Shown here piece by piece: positions 1 through 7,653 of a stretch of DNA of 50,605 nt. The first letter of the stretch is position 1. Each line of letters opens with the position of its first letter. The DNA lies in assembly GCF_014648635.1 (NCBI RefSeq), contig NZ_BMRM01000035.1, positions 1 through 50,605 of the forward strand. Direction: 5' to 3'. Position numbers and translations under genes: made by a program. Below the pieces are notes generated by a model. The model searched no databases. It worked only from the letters and a program-made list of their open reading frames with translations, and had not been told where the DNA came from. The stretch comes from Streptomyces cinerochromogenes. GTDB lineage: Bacteria > Actinomycetota > Actinomycetes > Streptomycetales > Streptomycetaceae.

Positions 1-397
1 TGCCGGCGACCAGGGGGGCGCCGGCGCGCTGGGCGATGTGCCGGGCGGCGACCTTGTCGCCCAGGTCGCGGATGGCCTGCGGGGGCGGGCCGATCCAGAT
101 CAGGCCCGCGTCCAGCACCGCCTGGGCGAAGTCGGCGTTCTCCGAGAGGAAGCCGTAACCCGGATGGACGGCGTCCGCACCGGACTCGCGTGCGGCGTTC
201 AGGATCTTGTCGATGACCAGGTAACTGGTCGCCGGGGTGTCACCGCCCAGAGCGAACGCCTCATCCGCGGCGCGGACATGCGACGCGTCCCGGTCCGGGT
301 CGGCGTAGACGGCCACGCTCGCGATCCCGGCGTCCCGGCAGGCCCGGGCCACGCGGACAGCGATTTCGCCACGGTTGGCGATGAGCACCTTGCGCAT
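1..397 (-). CDS. Biotin carboxylase subunit of an acyl-CoA carboxylase (5' part only)
   Basis: The 132 visible residues are the start of a biotin carboxylase, which carboxylates biotin with ATP and bicarbonate as the first half of malonyl-CoA or methylmalonyl-CoA synthesis. The N-terminus reads MRKVLIANRGEIAVRV, followed by VHPGYGFLSENADF and IGPPPQAI, all family hallmarks. The biotin-binding half and the stop lie outside the window. The ATG sits 5 bp after the phosphopantetheinyl transferase stop, so it is probably the third gene of a leftward operon begun by the KAS III-like gene. In this context it would supply extender units to the cluster (inference). Whether a biotin carrier domain is fused cannot be seen. 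Confidence 0.93.
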   Translation of the reverse strand, partial: MRKVLIANRGEIAVRVARACRDAGIASVAVYADPDRDASHVRAADEAFALGGDTPATSYLVIDKILNAARESGADAVHPGYGFLSENADFAQAVLDAGLIWIGPPPQAIRDLGDKVAARHIAQRAGAPLVAG

Positions 398-402
398 GTC
401 TG

Positions 403-1086
403 TCACACCTCTTCGTGCATCCGGGCGGAACGGCGGATCGACAGCGCCGCGACCAGCAGGCCGTCGCGCGCCATCCAGCGCCCGGTCAGTCGGTTCGGGA
501 ACGCGTCGCCCGCACTGCCGTGCGGCGTCGACGTCCGCGCATGGAACTCCCCGCTCAGGGGATCGACGTGGACGAGGATCTCACCGAGCCCCAGCCGGTG
601 CCGGGTGAGGGAGAACCAAGCCTTGAACACGCTCTCCTTGGCCGTGAAGACCAGCCGCGCCCAGCTCACCTCCGGGTACGCGGACTCCATCTCCGCTATC
701 CAGGCGCGCTCCTCGGCGGTCGTGATGAGGCCGAGCATCTCGCGGTAGCGCAGCGGGCGGTTGGCCTCCGCGTCGATTCCGATCGCGGCGACCTCGTCCG
801 AGGGCGCGACCGCGGCGGCGTGGTAGCCGGTGCAGTGGGTCATGCTGCCGACGATCCCGGAGGGCCACACGGGTTCCCCGGAGGGCCCCCGCAGTATCGG
901 GGCCGTGCTGACGCCCAGCCGGCGCAGGCCCTCACGCGCGCACGTCCGCACGGCGGCGAACTTGAGCCGCCGCTCCCGCGACATGGAGGAGGACGCGATC
1001 TCCTCCTCGGGAAGGAGCGACGGGTGCTCCGGGGCGTGGAATCCGTCGGACCCCACGGCGGGCCGGTCGAGCAGTTCCTCAATCAT
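403..1086 (-). CDS. 4'-phosphopantetheinyl transferase
   Basis: A 227-residue enzyme expected to move the phosphopantetheine arm of CoA onto a serine of a carrier protein, most simply the ACP encoded at 2407-2679. Family motifs are visible: GSMTHC near residue 80, the Mg-binding IGIDAE (D105, E107), and FTAKESVFKAWF at about 147-158. The reading frame is open further upstream, but the ATG at 1086 was chosen because it overlaps the KAS III stop by 8 bp (ATGATTGA), a layout typical of coupled translation. Having its own activating enzyme suggests the cluster is self-contained. Sequence size fits the shorter actinobacterial EntD/Npt-like group. Confidence 0.92.
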   Translation of the reverse strand: MIEELLDRPAVGSDGFHAPEHPSLLPEEEIASSSMSRERRLKFAAVRTCAREGLRRLGVSTAPILRGPSGEPVWPSGIVGSMTHCTGYHAAAVAPSDEVAAIGIDAEANRPLRYREMLGLITTAEERAWIAEMESAYPEVSWARLVFTAKESVFKAWFSLTRHRLGLGEILVHVDPLSGEFHARTSTPHGSAGDAFPNRLTGRWMARDGLLVAALSIRRSARMHEEV

Positions 1087-2161
1087 TTCCGCTCGCCCCG
1101 CCCGTCGCTTGGACCAGCAGGCACGACCACGTGAATCCCGCTCCCGCACTGAAGACGAGAGCCATCTCTCCGGGAGCGAGAAACCGCCCCTTCAGCAAGT
1201 CCGCGATATTCGCGATGGCGTCGCCCGCGCCGAGGTGTCCGGTGTCCTGACCGAAATTCTCGACCTTGGCCCCGACGCGCGCGGACAGCACGGGAATCCA
1301 GTTCTCGGTCAGCAGCTTCATGCCGAACCGGGGCAGCACGGCGTACTGCAGCCGGGGGTCGTCCGGGCCCACTCCGGCGTCCCGCAGCACGGTGTCGACC
1401 ACGGAGTGGACCGCGCGTTCGTTGACCTCGGAGAAGTCCAGGTCGCCGTGCCGGTGCAGATAGGCACGCTTGGTGGCGCGCATGTCCACCTTCGCGCGGA
1501 ACGAGTGCGGGGCCGACGCGAAGGGGTCGGCGCCCCGGTGCATGCTCTCCAGCTCCGGAGCCGCCACGGTGGCCGCCGCGAGCAGGCGCAGCGGATCGTC
1601 CGGGCCGGCCGGGCTGCGCAGCACCACCGCGGTCGAACCGTCCCCGTACGCCACCCCGTAGTCGCTCGACCAGCGGTCGAAACCGGGCTCCACGAAACGG
1701 TCTGCGGTGGTGACCATCCCCCACTTCGGCCGGCCGGACCCGGACGTACCGGAGCCGGTGATCTGCGAGGTGGAGAGGTAGGCCGCCATCAGTTCGACGG
1801 CCGCGGCACCGCCGTTGCACACCTGCTGGATCCCGAAGGGCACCGCCCGCAGCGCGCCGATCTCGTGGGCGATGTAGTGCGGGGGCGACCACAGGTCATG
1901 CCCCTGGTAGTACATCCAGGCGTGGCAGAGCGCGTCCAGACGGTCCGCGGCGACGTCCGCGGACCGCAGAGCGCCACGAGCCGCCAGCACCGCCATTTCG
2001 GGCGCCGCGATGTCCCGGGCCACGGGGAGCGATGCGTGGGCGAGCCCCCGGGCGTCCCGGGCGCGCAGCCCGCGGCTTTCCACCATGTCGGCCGCACGCG
2101 ACCGGTCCTCGGGCAGCCATATCGAGGCGGCTGTTATTCCTATTGACCCGGCGGGTTTCAT
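1079..2161 (-). CDS. KAS III-like ketoacyl/acyl transferase with altered active site
   Basis: A 360-residue thiolase-fold protein of the beta-ketoacyl-ACP synthase III family. The nucleophile is present as C115 in IQQVCNGG. The usual HQAN histidine motif is not visible: the aligned stretch reads VLPRFGMKLL at about 275-284. An Asn (N302) is kept in VENFGQDTGHLGAGD, and that motif holds another histidine (H309) and an aspartate (D314). Such divergent KAS III proteins act in polyketide clusters as priming enzymes or acyltransferases (family knowledge), so it may load a starter acyl group onto the neighbouring ACP. First gene of a leftward operon. Its first codons include rare ATA triplets, and the ribosome site is weak. 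Confidence 0.85.
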   Translation of the reverse strand: MKPAGSIGITAASIWLPEDRSRAADMVESRGLRARDARGLAHASLPVARDIAAPEMAVLAARGALRSADVAADRLDALCHAWMYYQGHDLWSPPHYIAHEIGALRAVPFGIQQVCNGGAAAVELMAAYLSTSQITGSGTSGSGRPKWGMVTTADRFVEPGFDRWSSDYGVAYGDGSTAVVLRSPAGPDDPLRLLAAATVAAPELESMHRGADPFASAPHSFRAKVDMRATKRAYLHRHGDLDFSEVNERAVHSVVDTVLRDAGVGPDDPRLQYAVLPRFGMKLLTENWIPVLSARVGAKVENFGQDTGHLGAGDAIANIADLLKGRFLAPGEMALVFSAGAGFTWSCLLVQATGGASGND

Positions 2162-2314
2162 TCCTGCACCAGTCTCCCCAGCTGATAGAAATCAACTTCA
2201 TGTCAGTCTGCACGCCGTTGATAAAAGCTGGATAGAAGCTACATAAAAGCGGGGAGGAACGCGCGCACCCAGGCAATAGGTGACACCCCCCGTACCCTGT
2301 GCGATACATGCCGT

Positions 2315-2328
2315 GTCACTTTGGTGAC
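2315..2328. promoter_or_regulatory. Inverted repeat in divergent KAS III/ACP promoter region
   Basis: GTCAC-TTTG-GTGAC lies in the 245-bp gap between the two divergent biosynthetic operons, 79 bp before the ACP start. Upstream of it is a plausible rightward promoter pair, TGACAC near 2281 and GATACA near 2303. The left half of the gap (2180-2260) is AT-rich for this genome and would hold the leftward promoter. Binding partner unknown. Confidence 0.3.
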
Positions 2329-2406
2329 GCTTGCCCCGGAACCGAGAACCCGGTTTGGTGGTCGGTGAAACAGCTCCTGTGAGACCGATTTCGACGGAGG
2401 ATGAGG

Positions 2407-2679
2407 ATGAGCGAGAACGTTCTTCAGGACGATCTGCGTGAGAAGGCCCGGCAGATCGTGGCCGACGTCCTGGAAGTGGACCTGGACGAGCTGACGGACA
2501 CCAGCAGCTTCGCCGACGACTTCGACGCGGACTCGCTCCTCGTGATCGAGATGTACTCGCGGTTCGAGCGCGATCTGCGCATCAAGGTGCCGCAGGAGGA
2601 CATCGTCGAGCTGGACAACATGGCGACGGTGTTCGAGGTCATCGGCCGGCACAGCGGTGCGGAGGCCGTCAGTGCCTGA
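2407..2679 (+). CDS. Acyl carrier protein
   Basis: A 90-residue acyl carrier protein. The phosphopantetheine attachment serine is S43 in FDADSLLVIEMY, within a standard four-helix carrier sequence (REKARQIVADVLEVD at the start, VPQEDI after the serine). An ATG two codons upstream sits directly against the GGAGG ribosome site, so the ATG at 2407, with 6 nt spacing, is the better start. First gene of the rightward operon ACP, ketosynthase, chain-length-factor-like. It probably carries the growing acyl chain for the neighbouring ketosynthase pair and is activated by the nearby phosphopantetheinyl transferase (inference from context). It is clearly separate from a housekeeping fab operon. Confidence 0.95.
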   Translation: MSENVLQDDLREKARQIVADVLEVDLDELTDTSSFADDFDADSLLVIEMYSRFERDLRIKVPQEDIVELDNMATVFEVIGRHSGAEAVSA

Positions 2680-3898
2680 CCGGGACGGGCGGCGTGTGGT
2701 CGTCACCGGCCTGGGGGCGGTGAGCAGTCTGGGCATCGGCGCCCGGCAGTTCATCGCCGCGCTCCGGGCCGGCCGTAGTGGAATCGGTCCGATCGGACAG
2801 TTCGATGCCACCGGGTTCGAGCATGTGCTTGCCGGCGAGGTCCGCGACTTCACCCCCTCCGCCCACCTGCACCGCGTCTCCCCCGAGGAGTGGGGGCGCA
2901 GCAGCCAGTTCGCCGCCGCCGCGGCCCGGATGGCGGTCGAGGACGCGGGGGTCGGGGAGCAGACGCTGTCCTCGGTCCGTACGGCGAGCTGCTTCGGCAC
3001 CACGAACGGCGAGTCCCAGGTCCTCGAGGACCTCGGCGAGCAGTGGGTCTCGCAGGGTCCCGACCGGCTCGACGCCCGCCTGATCGGCCAGGTGGACGCC
3101 GGCCGGATCTCGGCGGCCGTCAACGTCGAGCTGGGCCTGTCCGGGGAGGCGCTCACCCTGGGCACCGCCTGTGCGGCCGGCAACTACTCCGTGGGGTACG
3201 CCTACGACCTGATCCGCTCCGGTGAGGTCGACCTGGCGCTGTGCGGCGGGGCCGACGCGTCCAACCGGCACACGCACGCCGGCTTCCACCGGCTCGGCGC
3301 CCTCGCGGCCGACGTGCCCCGGCCCTTCGACGAGCACCGCGACGGGATCGTCACCGCGGAGGGCGGTGCCGCCCTGCTGCTGGAGCCGCTCGAAGCGGCT
3401 CTCGAGCGGGGCGCCCGCATCTACGCCGAGGTGCTCGGCTACGGCATGTCGTGCGACGCCCACCACATGACGAACCCGCACGCGCCCTCCATCGCGGAGT
3501 GCATCAGGCGTGCCCACCGCAACGCCGGGATCAAGCCGGAGGACGTGGACTACATCTGCGCCCACGGCACCGGCACCGAGGCGAACGACTCCACCGAGAT
3601 CGCGGCCGTACGGGATGCCTTCGACGGACGGGTCCCGCCGATCAGCTCGATCAAGTCGGCGCTCGGGCACACCATGGGCGCGGCGGCCGCGTTCGGCGCG
3701 CTCGTGTCCTGCGCCGCCCTCCACGAGGGGTTCCTGCCGGCCAGCACCACCGTCCGGACCGTGGACCCCGCGCTCGGACCGGATGTCGACTGCGTGCCGA
3801 GGACGTCACGCGCCCAGCGGCCGCGCGTCGTGGAGAACCACGGGTTCGCCTTCGGCGGGAACAACGCCGTCACGATCTTCGGAGATATAGCCGCATGA
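2672..3898 (+). CDS. Beta-ketoacyl synthase (FabF/KS-alpha type)
   Basis: A 408-residue condensing enzyme of the KAS II/type II polyketide KS-alpha family, which extends an ACP-bound chain by decarboxylative Claisen condensation. The catalytic set is complete: C167 in GTACAAGNYS, H298 in CAHGTGTEAND, H333 in SALGHTMGA with the preceding lysine. The GTG at 2672 is preferred: GGAGG lies 6 nt upstream and the gene overlaps the ACP stop by 8 bp. The following chain-length-factor-like gene overlaps by ATGA, so the two subunits are probably made in equal amounts and form a heterodimer. No aromatase or cyclase gene is nearby, which argues against a classical aromatic polyketide pathway. Confidence 0.93.
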   Translation: MPDRDGRRVVVTGLGAVSSLGIGARQFIAALRAGRSGIGPIGQFDATGFEHVLAGEVRDFTPSAHLHRVSPEEWGRSSQFAAAAARMAVEDAGVGEQTLSSVRTASCFGTTNGESQVLEDLGEQWVSQGPDRLDARLIGQVDAGRISAAVNVELGLSGEALTLGTACAAGNYSVGYAYDLIRSGEVDLALCGGADASNRHTHAGFHRLGALAADVPRPFDEHRDGIVTAEGGAALLLEPLEAALERGARIYAEVLGYGMSCDAHHMTNPHAPSIAECIRRAHRNAGIKPEDVDYICAHGTGTEANDSTEIAAVRDAFDGRVPPISSIKSALGHTMGAAAAFGALVSCAALHEGFLPASTTVRTVDPALGPDVDCVPRTSRAQRPRVVENHGFAFGGNNAVTIFGDIAA

Positions 3899-5100
3899 GT
3901 GCAGTGTCAACGACGAGCAGGCCCACCGTGTCGCGCACCGCGGCGGCCCCCGCTCCCCCGCCCGTGACGCCCGTCGACGTGGTCGGGTGCACGGTGTTCA
4001 GCACGGCGGGACAGGGCCTGGACCCGATCGCGGACGCACTGCTGCGGGGAACGGCAGCGGAGGGCGGCCCGGCCGGGGAGGCGGCGGCGGGCGACTACCC
4101 GCCGGGGCTGGACGTGCGGTCCGTGCCCGGCTTCAGCCCGGCGGACACCCTGGGCCGCAAGGGGCTGGGCCGGCTGACGAGGACGGACCAGCTGGTCTCC
4201 GTGGCCTGCTCGCTCGCCCTGGGGGAGCTGCCGGAGCAGGCCGCGCAGACCGAGCCGGCGGACACCGGCATCGTGCTCGGGACCTCGGTGGGCAGCACCG
4301 GCAGGGTCGGCGAGTTCATCCGGGACACCTTCGTCCAGGAGCTTCCCTACTTCGTCAACCCCTCCCATTTCCCGGGCATCCTGATGAACTCGGCGGCGGG
4401 CAGGGCGGCGATCCGGCTCGGTCTCACCGGCGTGAACTCGACCGTCTCGGGCGGTCCGCTGGCGGGCCTGCACGCCCTGCGCTTCGCGCGCACCGCGCTG
4501 CTGGCCGGACACGCCCGGCGGCTGCTCACCGGCGCCTTCGAGGAGCTGTCGGCGCAGCGCGCCTGGGCCTGGCACCGCTCCGGGGGCACGGCCGCGGGCG
4601 TCCCGCTCGGCGAAGGCGGTGCGGTCTTCGTCCTGCAGGCCCCGGACGAGCACGCGGAGGGACCTCGTCCGCTGGCCCGGCTGCTCGCCTGTGACGTGGG
4701 CTTCGCCGATCCGGCCGACGGTCTGCCCGGTGTCTCCCGGCGGCTGGCCGACTGCGTGCGGACCGCGCTGGTCCGCAGCGAGATCGCCCCGGAGGACGTG
4801 GCGGTGGCGGCGCCCGGAGCGTCCGGCCGGCGCGGCTGGGCGCGGGTGGAGGAAGCCGCCCTGCGCGAGGTCTTCTCCCCCGCGCAAGGCCCGCGGCGGC
4901 TGGCGGTCCAGCAGGTCCTGGGAGAGACGGACAGCGCGAACGGCGCGCTCCAGCTGGCCGCCGTACTGGCCCGCTGGCAGGACGGACGCCAGGACACCGG
5001 ACGCGAGCGGGCCGCCGTGATCACGTCGGTCGGCCCCGACGGCAGCGTGGGCTGTGCCGTGGTGGCCCGCCCGTCCGGAGCCCCGTCCCCGCGCCGGTGA
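3895..5100 (+). CDS. Chain-length-factor-like ketosynthase partner lacking the active-site Cys
   Basis: A 401-residue protein with a ketosynthase fold but no catalytic machinery: the region aligning with the active-site Cys reads NSTVSGGPLAG (181-191), and the HGTGT and GHTMGA histidine motifs of the partner are missing. This is the pattern of chain length factors (KS-beta), which pair with an active ketosynthase and shape the chain-length cavity. The ATG at 3895 overlaps the ketosynthase stop as ATGA; the frame is open far upstream, but that part is antisense-like noise. An N-terminal stretch of about 25 residues is Ala/Pro/Thr-rich and probably disordered. Last gene of the operon, followed by a hairpin at 5120-5164. 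Confidence 0.85.
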   Translation: MSAVSTTSRPTVSRTAAAPAPPPVTPVDVVGCTVFSTAGQGLDPIADALLRGTAAEGGPAGEAAAGDYPPGLDVRSVPGFSPADTLGRKGLGRLTRTDQLVSVACSLALGELPEQAAQTEPADTGIVLGTSVGSTGRVGEFIRDTFVQELPYFVNPSHFPGILMNSAAGRAAIRLGLTGVNSTVSGGPLAGLHALRFARTALLAGHARRLLTGAFEELSAQRAWAWHRSGGTAAGVPLGEGGAVFVLQAPDEHAEGPRPLARLLACDVGFADPADGLPGVSRRLADCVRTALVRSEIAPEDVAVAAPGASGRRGWARVEEAALREVFSPAQGPRRLAVQQVLGETDSANGALQLAAVLARWQDGRQDTGRERAAVITSVGPDGSVGCAVVARPSGAPSPRR

Positions 5101-5119
5101 GTGCGCGCAGCCGGCCCGC

Positions 5120-5164
5120 CCCGTGGGCTCCGGCCGACCCGTGGACCCCGGGCGGGCCCACGGG
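5120..5164 (+). terminator. Hairpin after the ACP-KS-CLF operon
   Basis: CCCGTGGGC (5120-5128) pairs perfectly with GCCCACGGG (5156-5164) around a GC-rich loop, 20 bp after the operon's last stop. There is no T tract, which is common for terminators in these genomes. Confidence 0.55.
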
Positions 5165-5188
5165 TCGGGCGCATCCACAGGACTCCAA

Positions 5189-5211
5189 AACATTAAAGTA
5201 ACTTTTTTGTT
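5189..5211. promoter_or_regulatory. AT-rich 23-bp imperfect palindrome, candidate receptor operator
   Basis: The site runs AACA, two mismatched bases, AAAGT, one centre base, ACTTT, two mismatched bases, TGTT: 18 of 22 positions are symmetric. It stands out in a GC-rich genome and lies about 80 bp before the TetR gene at 5291. Size and location fit an autoregulatory element of a gamma-butyrolactone-receptor-type protein, but the sequence is not the classical element. Confidence 0.5.
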
Positions 5212-5290
5212 TTTTACCTGTCCGCCGGGGCGAACCGGGAGTTAACCTCACAGGCGCGGGGACACCCAGTGGGGCCGTTCAGGAAGGGAC

Positions 5291-6013
5291 ATGGCGAAGC
5301 AGGAGAGAGCCATATGGACACGTCGTACCTTGCTCAGGGCGGCCGCCAGGGAGTTCGACCGCCACGGGTACACCGGCTCGTCACTCGCGCAGATAGCCCG
5401 CTCGGCGGACATCTCGATGGGGGCGCTGACCTTCCACTTCGCCTCGAAACGGGATCTGGCGGACTCCGTCATGGAAGAGGGCAACGCGGCGACCCGGGCC
5501 CTGGTGGAGCGGCTGTCCCGGCATGACGGGCCCCCGGTGCAGTACGTGGCGTCCCTGACCCTCGCCCTGGTCGATCTGCTGGAGCGGGACCCGGCGGTGC
5601 GGGCGGCCGCGCGGCTGGCCCGGGAGGACTCCGGCACCCGTCACCAGTGGCACGCCCTGTGGGCGCCGGCCGTCTGCGAGCGGCTGCAGCAGACACCGCC
5701 CGGCCAGAAGCCCCCGGGCACCGACGTGTGGGCCATCGCCGACATGGCGATCCATCTGGTCTCCGGGATCGAGGCGACCCTGCGGCACCCCGCGTGCCAC
5801 GAGGGGCGGCGCGACAGCGTCCGGCGCCTCGCGCGCATCTGGCGGCAGGCCGTGCCCGGCATCACCCTGCCCCTGGACGCCCGCGACGGCCTGCCGGACG
5901 GCGTCCCCGGCGGCGTGGTGCGTCCGGTCGCCGGGCACGACCGCCGGTCGTCTCACACGGCGCTGCATCCACCGTCCACCGGGACACCGGCCCCGGTGAC
6001 GAAGGAGGCCTGA
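5291..6013 (+). CDS. TetR regulator, gamma-butyrolactone receptor-like
   Basis: A 240-residue TetR-family repressor. The N-terminal helix-turn-helix (about residues 8-55) contains the signature GALTFHFASKRDLADS, typical of the ArpA/ScbR group of hormone receptors and their ligand-blind relatives. A tryptophan in GTRHQWHALW corresponds to the ligand-pocket Trp of that group. A good ribosome site (AGGAAGGG) precedes the ATG. The C-terminal tail of about 30 residues is Pro/Ser/Thr-rich and is encoded antisense to the end of the SDR gene. It probably binds the AT-rich palindrome at 5189-5211 and controls itself and cluster genes (inference). Whether it binds a signal or is a pseudo-receptor cannot be told from sequence. 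Confidence 0.88.
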   Translation: MAKQERAIWTRRTLLRAAAREFDRHGYTGSSLAQIARSADISMGALTFHFASKRDLADSVMEEGNAATRALVERLSRHDGPPVQYVASLTLALVDLLERDPAVRAAARLAREDSGTRHQWHALWAPAVCERLQQTPPGQKPPGTDVWAIADMAIHLVSGIEATLRHPACHEGRRDSVRRLARIWRQAVPGITLPLDARDGLPDGVPGGVVRPVAGHDRRSSHTALHPPSTGTPAPVTKEA

Positions 6014-6723
6014 TCGCTGCAGAGCCACGCCGCCGCCTGCGCCACCTCCAGCGGGTCGGCGAGGCGGCGCTGGATGGCCCGGGTGACGGCGGCCTCCTCC
6101 AGCTGCGGGACCTGCTCCATGGCCGTCTCCATCAGCTCGGTGCGCGTGCTGCCGACCATCAGGGCGTTGACCCGGATCCCCCGCTCGCCGTACTCGGCCG
6201 CGGCGGCCTTCGTCAGCCCGAGCACCGCGTGCTTGGCCGCGACGTAGGGCGCGACGGCGCCGGTGGCGAACGCGCCCGCGGTGCTGCACGTGTTGACGAC
6301 CGCGCCGTGGCCCTGTTCCAGCATCACCGGGATCTGGCGCTTGAGGCAGTTCCAGACTCCCTGCACGTTGACGTCCATGATCTGCCGGAAGACGGCGTCG
6401 TCCGTCTCGTGGAGCGGAGTTCCGATCGAGCCCCAGCCGGCGTTGTTGAACGCCGCGTCCAGGCGGCCGAACCGGGCCACGGTGTCCTTGACCGCCCGTT
6501 CGACGTCGTCCGGCTCGGTCACGTCCCCGGCGGTCACCAGGGCGCGGCCGCCCGCGGCCTCGATGTCACGGGCGAGCGCGCGCAGTTTCTCCTCCCGGCG
6601 CGCCATGAGCGTCACCGCCGCTCCCTGTTCGGCGAACAGTCGCGCCGCCGCCGCGCCGATGCCGCTGGAGGCACCCGTGATCATCACGGTCTTGTTCCGC
6701 AGCAGTCCATGGGGTGTCGGCAT
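5953..6723 (-). CDS. Short-chain dehydrogenase/reductase
   Basis: A 256-residue classical SDR using NAD(P)H: cofactor motif TGASSGIG near residue 18, NNAG near 96, a catalytic Ser region (NTCSTAGAF) and YVAAK active-site Tyr/Lys. The ATG at 6723 was chosen because the ATG 30 bp further upstream has no ribosome site. Its 3' end overlaps the end of the convergent TetR gene by 61 bp. SDRs of this type reduce keto groups and are frequent in butyrolactone clusters, where they can set the hydroxyl stereochemistry of the side chain. The substrate is not evident. It lies 45 bp downstream of the NmrA-like gene and probably shares its transcript. Confidence 0.88.
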   Translation of the reverse strand: MPTPHGLLRNKTVMITGASSGIGAAAARLFAEQGAAVTLMARREEKLRALARDIEAAGGRALVTAGDVTEPDDVERAVKDTVARFGRLDAAFNNAGWGSIGTPLHETDDAVFRQIMDVNVQGVWNCLKRQIPVMLEQGHGAVVNTCSTAGAFATGAVAPYVAAKHAVLGLTKAAAAEYGERGIRVNALMVGSTRTELMETAMEQVPQLEEAAVTRAIQRRLADPLEVAQAAAWLCSDQASFVTGAGVPVDGGCSAV

Positions 6724-6768
6724 GGTGTGTCCCCGTAGTCCTCTCGTGGTCATGCACGTACGCGGTGT

Positions 6769-7653
6769 TCAGGCGAAGTGCGCGGCGTGGTCCGCGGCCC
6801 ACTGCCGGTAGGGGGTGGCCGCGTGCCCCAGGAGGGCCTCCAGGTCGTCCTCCCCGCCGTGTCCGGGCGTGGTGCCGGGGCCCTGGCGCCGCTCGGCGAC
6901 CTCCAGGAGCGCCTGCGCGAGCGGCTCCGGCAGGCGTTCGCGCCAGCGGGCCAGGGCCTGCTGCGCCGTCAGCTCCTCGAAGCGCAGCGGGCGGTGCAGC
7001 ACGTCGGCCAGCTGCCGGGTCTGTTCCCGCGGAGTCAGCTCCCGCGGGCCGGTCAGCGCGTACGTCCGGGACTCGTGGCCGGGCTCGGTGAGCACCCGCG
7101 CGGCGGCCTCGGCCACGTCGCGCGGGTCGACGCACGCCGTGGGGGCGTCCCCCACGAAGCTCCTGACGACGGACTCCGTGCGGATGGTGGAGGCCCAGGC
7201 CAGCGTGTTGCTCATGGGCGAACGCATCCGCAGCACCGTCCAGTCGAGGCCCGAGTCGTGCAGCAGGGCCTCGCTGTCGCGGTTCCAGCGCGCGATCAGG
7301 TCGGTGGCGTCCGGGTCGGCGACGGCGGTCCAGGACAGCTTCACCGCGCGTCGCACCCCCCGGGCGCGGGCGGCGGCCAGGATGTTCGCGTCGTCCGCGG
7401 GACGCAGCGGGTTGGCGGTCACCACGAAGACGGCGTCCGCCCCGGCCAGCACCTCTTCCAGGCGGGAGCGGTCCTGGTAGTCACCGGTGACGACACCGTC
7501 GTCCGGCAGCCCCAGCCGTGCCGCCTTCTGCTCGTCGCGGACCAGCAGCCGGGCCTGGCCCCCGGCGCCCAGGCGCCGGGCGAGGTGCCGGCCCACCGCC
7601 CCGGTCGCGCCGGTCACCACGATCCTCGGGCCGGTCTCCCCCCACGGCTTCAT
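6769..7653 (-). CDS. NmrA-like NAD(P)-binding reductase
   Basis: A 294-residue atypical SDR. It opens MKPWGETGPRIVVTGATGAV, with the glycine-rich nucleotide site VTGATGAVGRHLARRL, and lacks the YxxxK pair, as usual in the NmrA/isoflavone-reductase-like group. Such enzymes occur in gamma-butyrolactone gene sets and may reduce a butenolide or related unsaturated intermediate (family knowledge; role here inferred). The ATG at 7653 overlaps the stop of the upstream TetR gene as ATGA, so the two are translationally coupled and under the same promoter; longer upstream reading in this frame lies inside that TetR gene. Confidence 0.85.
   Translation of the reverse strand: MKPWGETGPRIVVTGATGAVGRHLARRLGAGGQARLLVRDEQKAARLGLPDDGVVTGDYQDRSRLEEVLAGADAVFVVTANPLRPADDANILAAARARGVRRAVKLSWTAVADPDATDLIARWNRDSEALLHDSGLDWTVLRMRSPMSNTLAWASTIRTESVVRSFVGDAPTACVDPRDVAEAAARVLTEPGHESRTYALTGPRELTPREQTRQLADVLHRPLRFEELTAQQALARWRERLPEPLAQALLEVAERRQGPGTTPGHGGEDDLEALLGHAATPYRQWAADHAAHFA

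Noticed and set aside
2183..2205. TGATA...TGTCA stretch in the KAS III/ACP promoter as a third receptor operator
   Set aside because: Only about half the positions are symmetric, too few to separate from chance.
3241..3894. Open frame extending the chain-length-factor-like gene upstream by 218 codons
   Set aside because: It lies wholly inside the ketosynthase gene in another frame and has an Arg-rich composition typical of shifted reading; the ATG at 3895 with ATGA overlap is the natural start.
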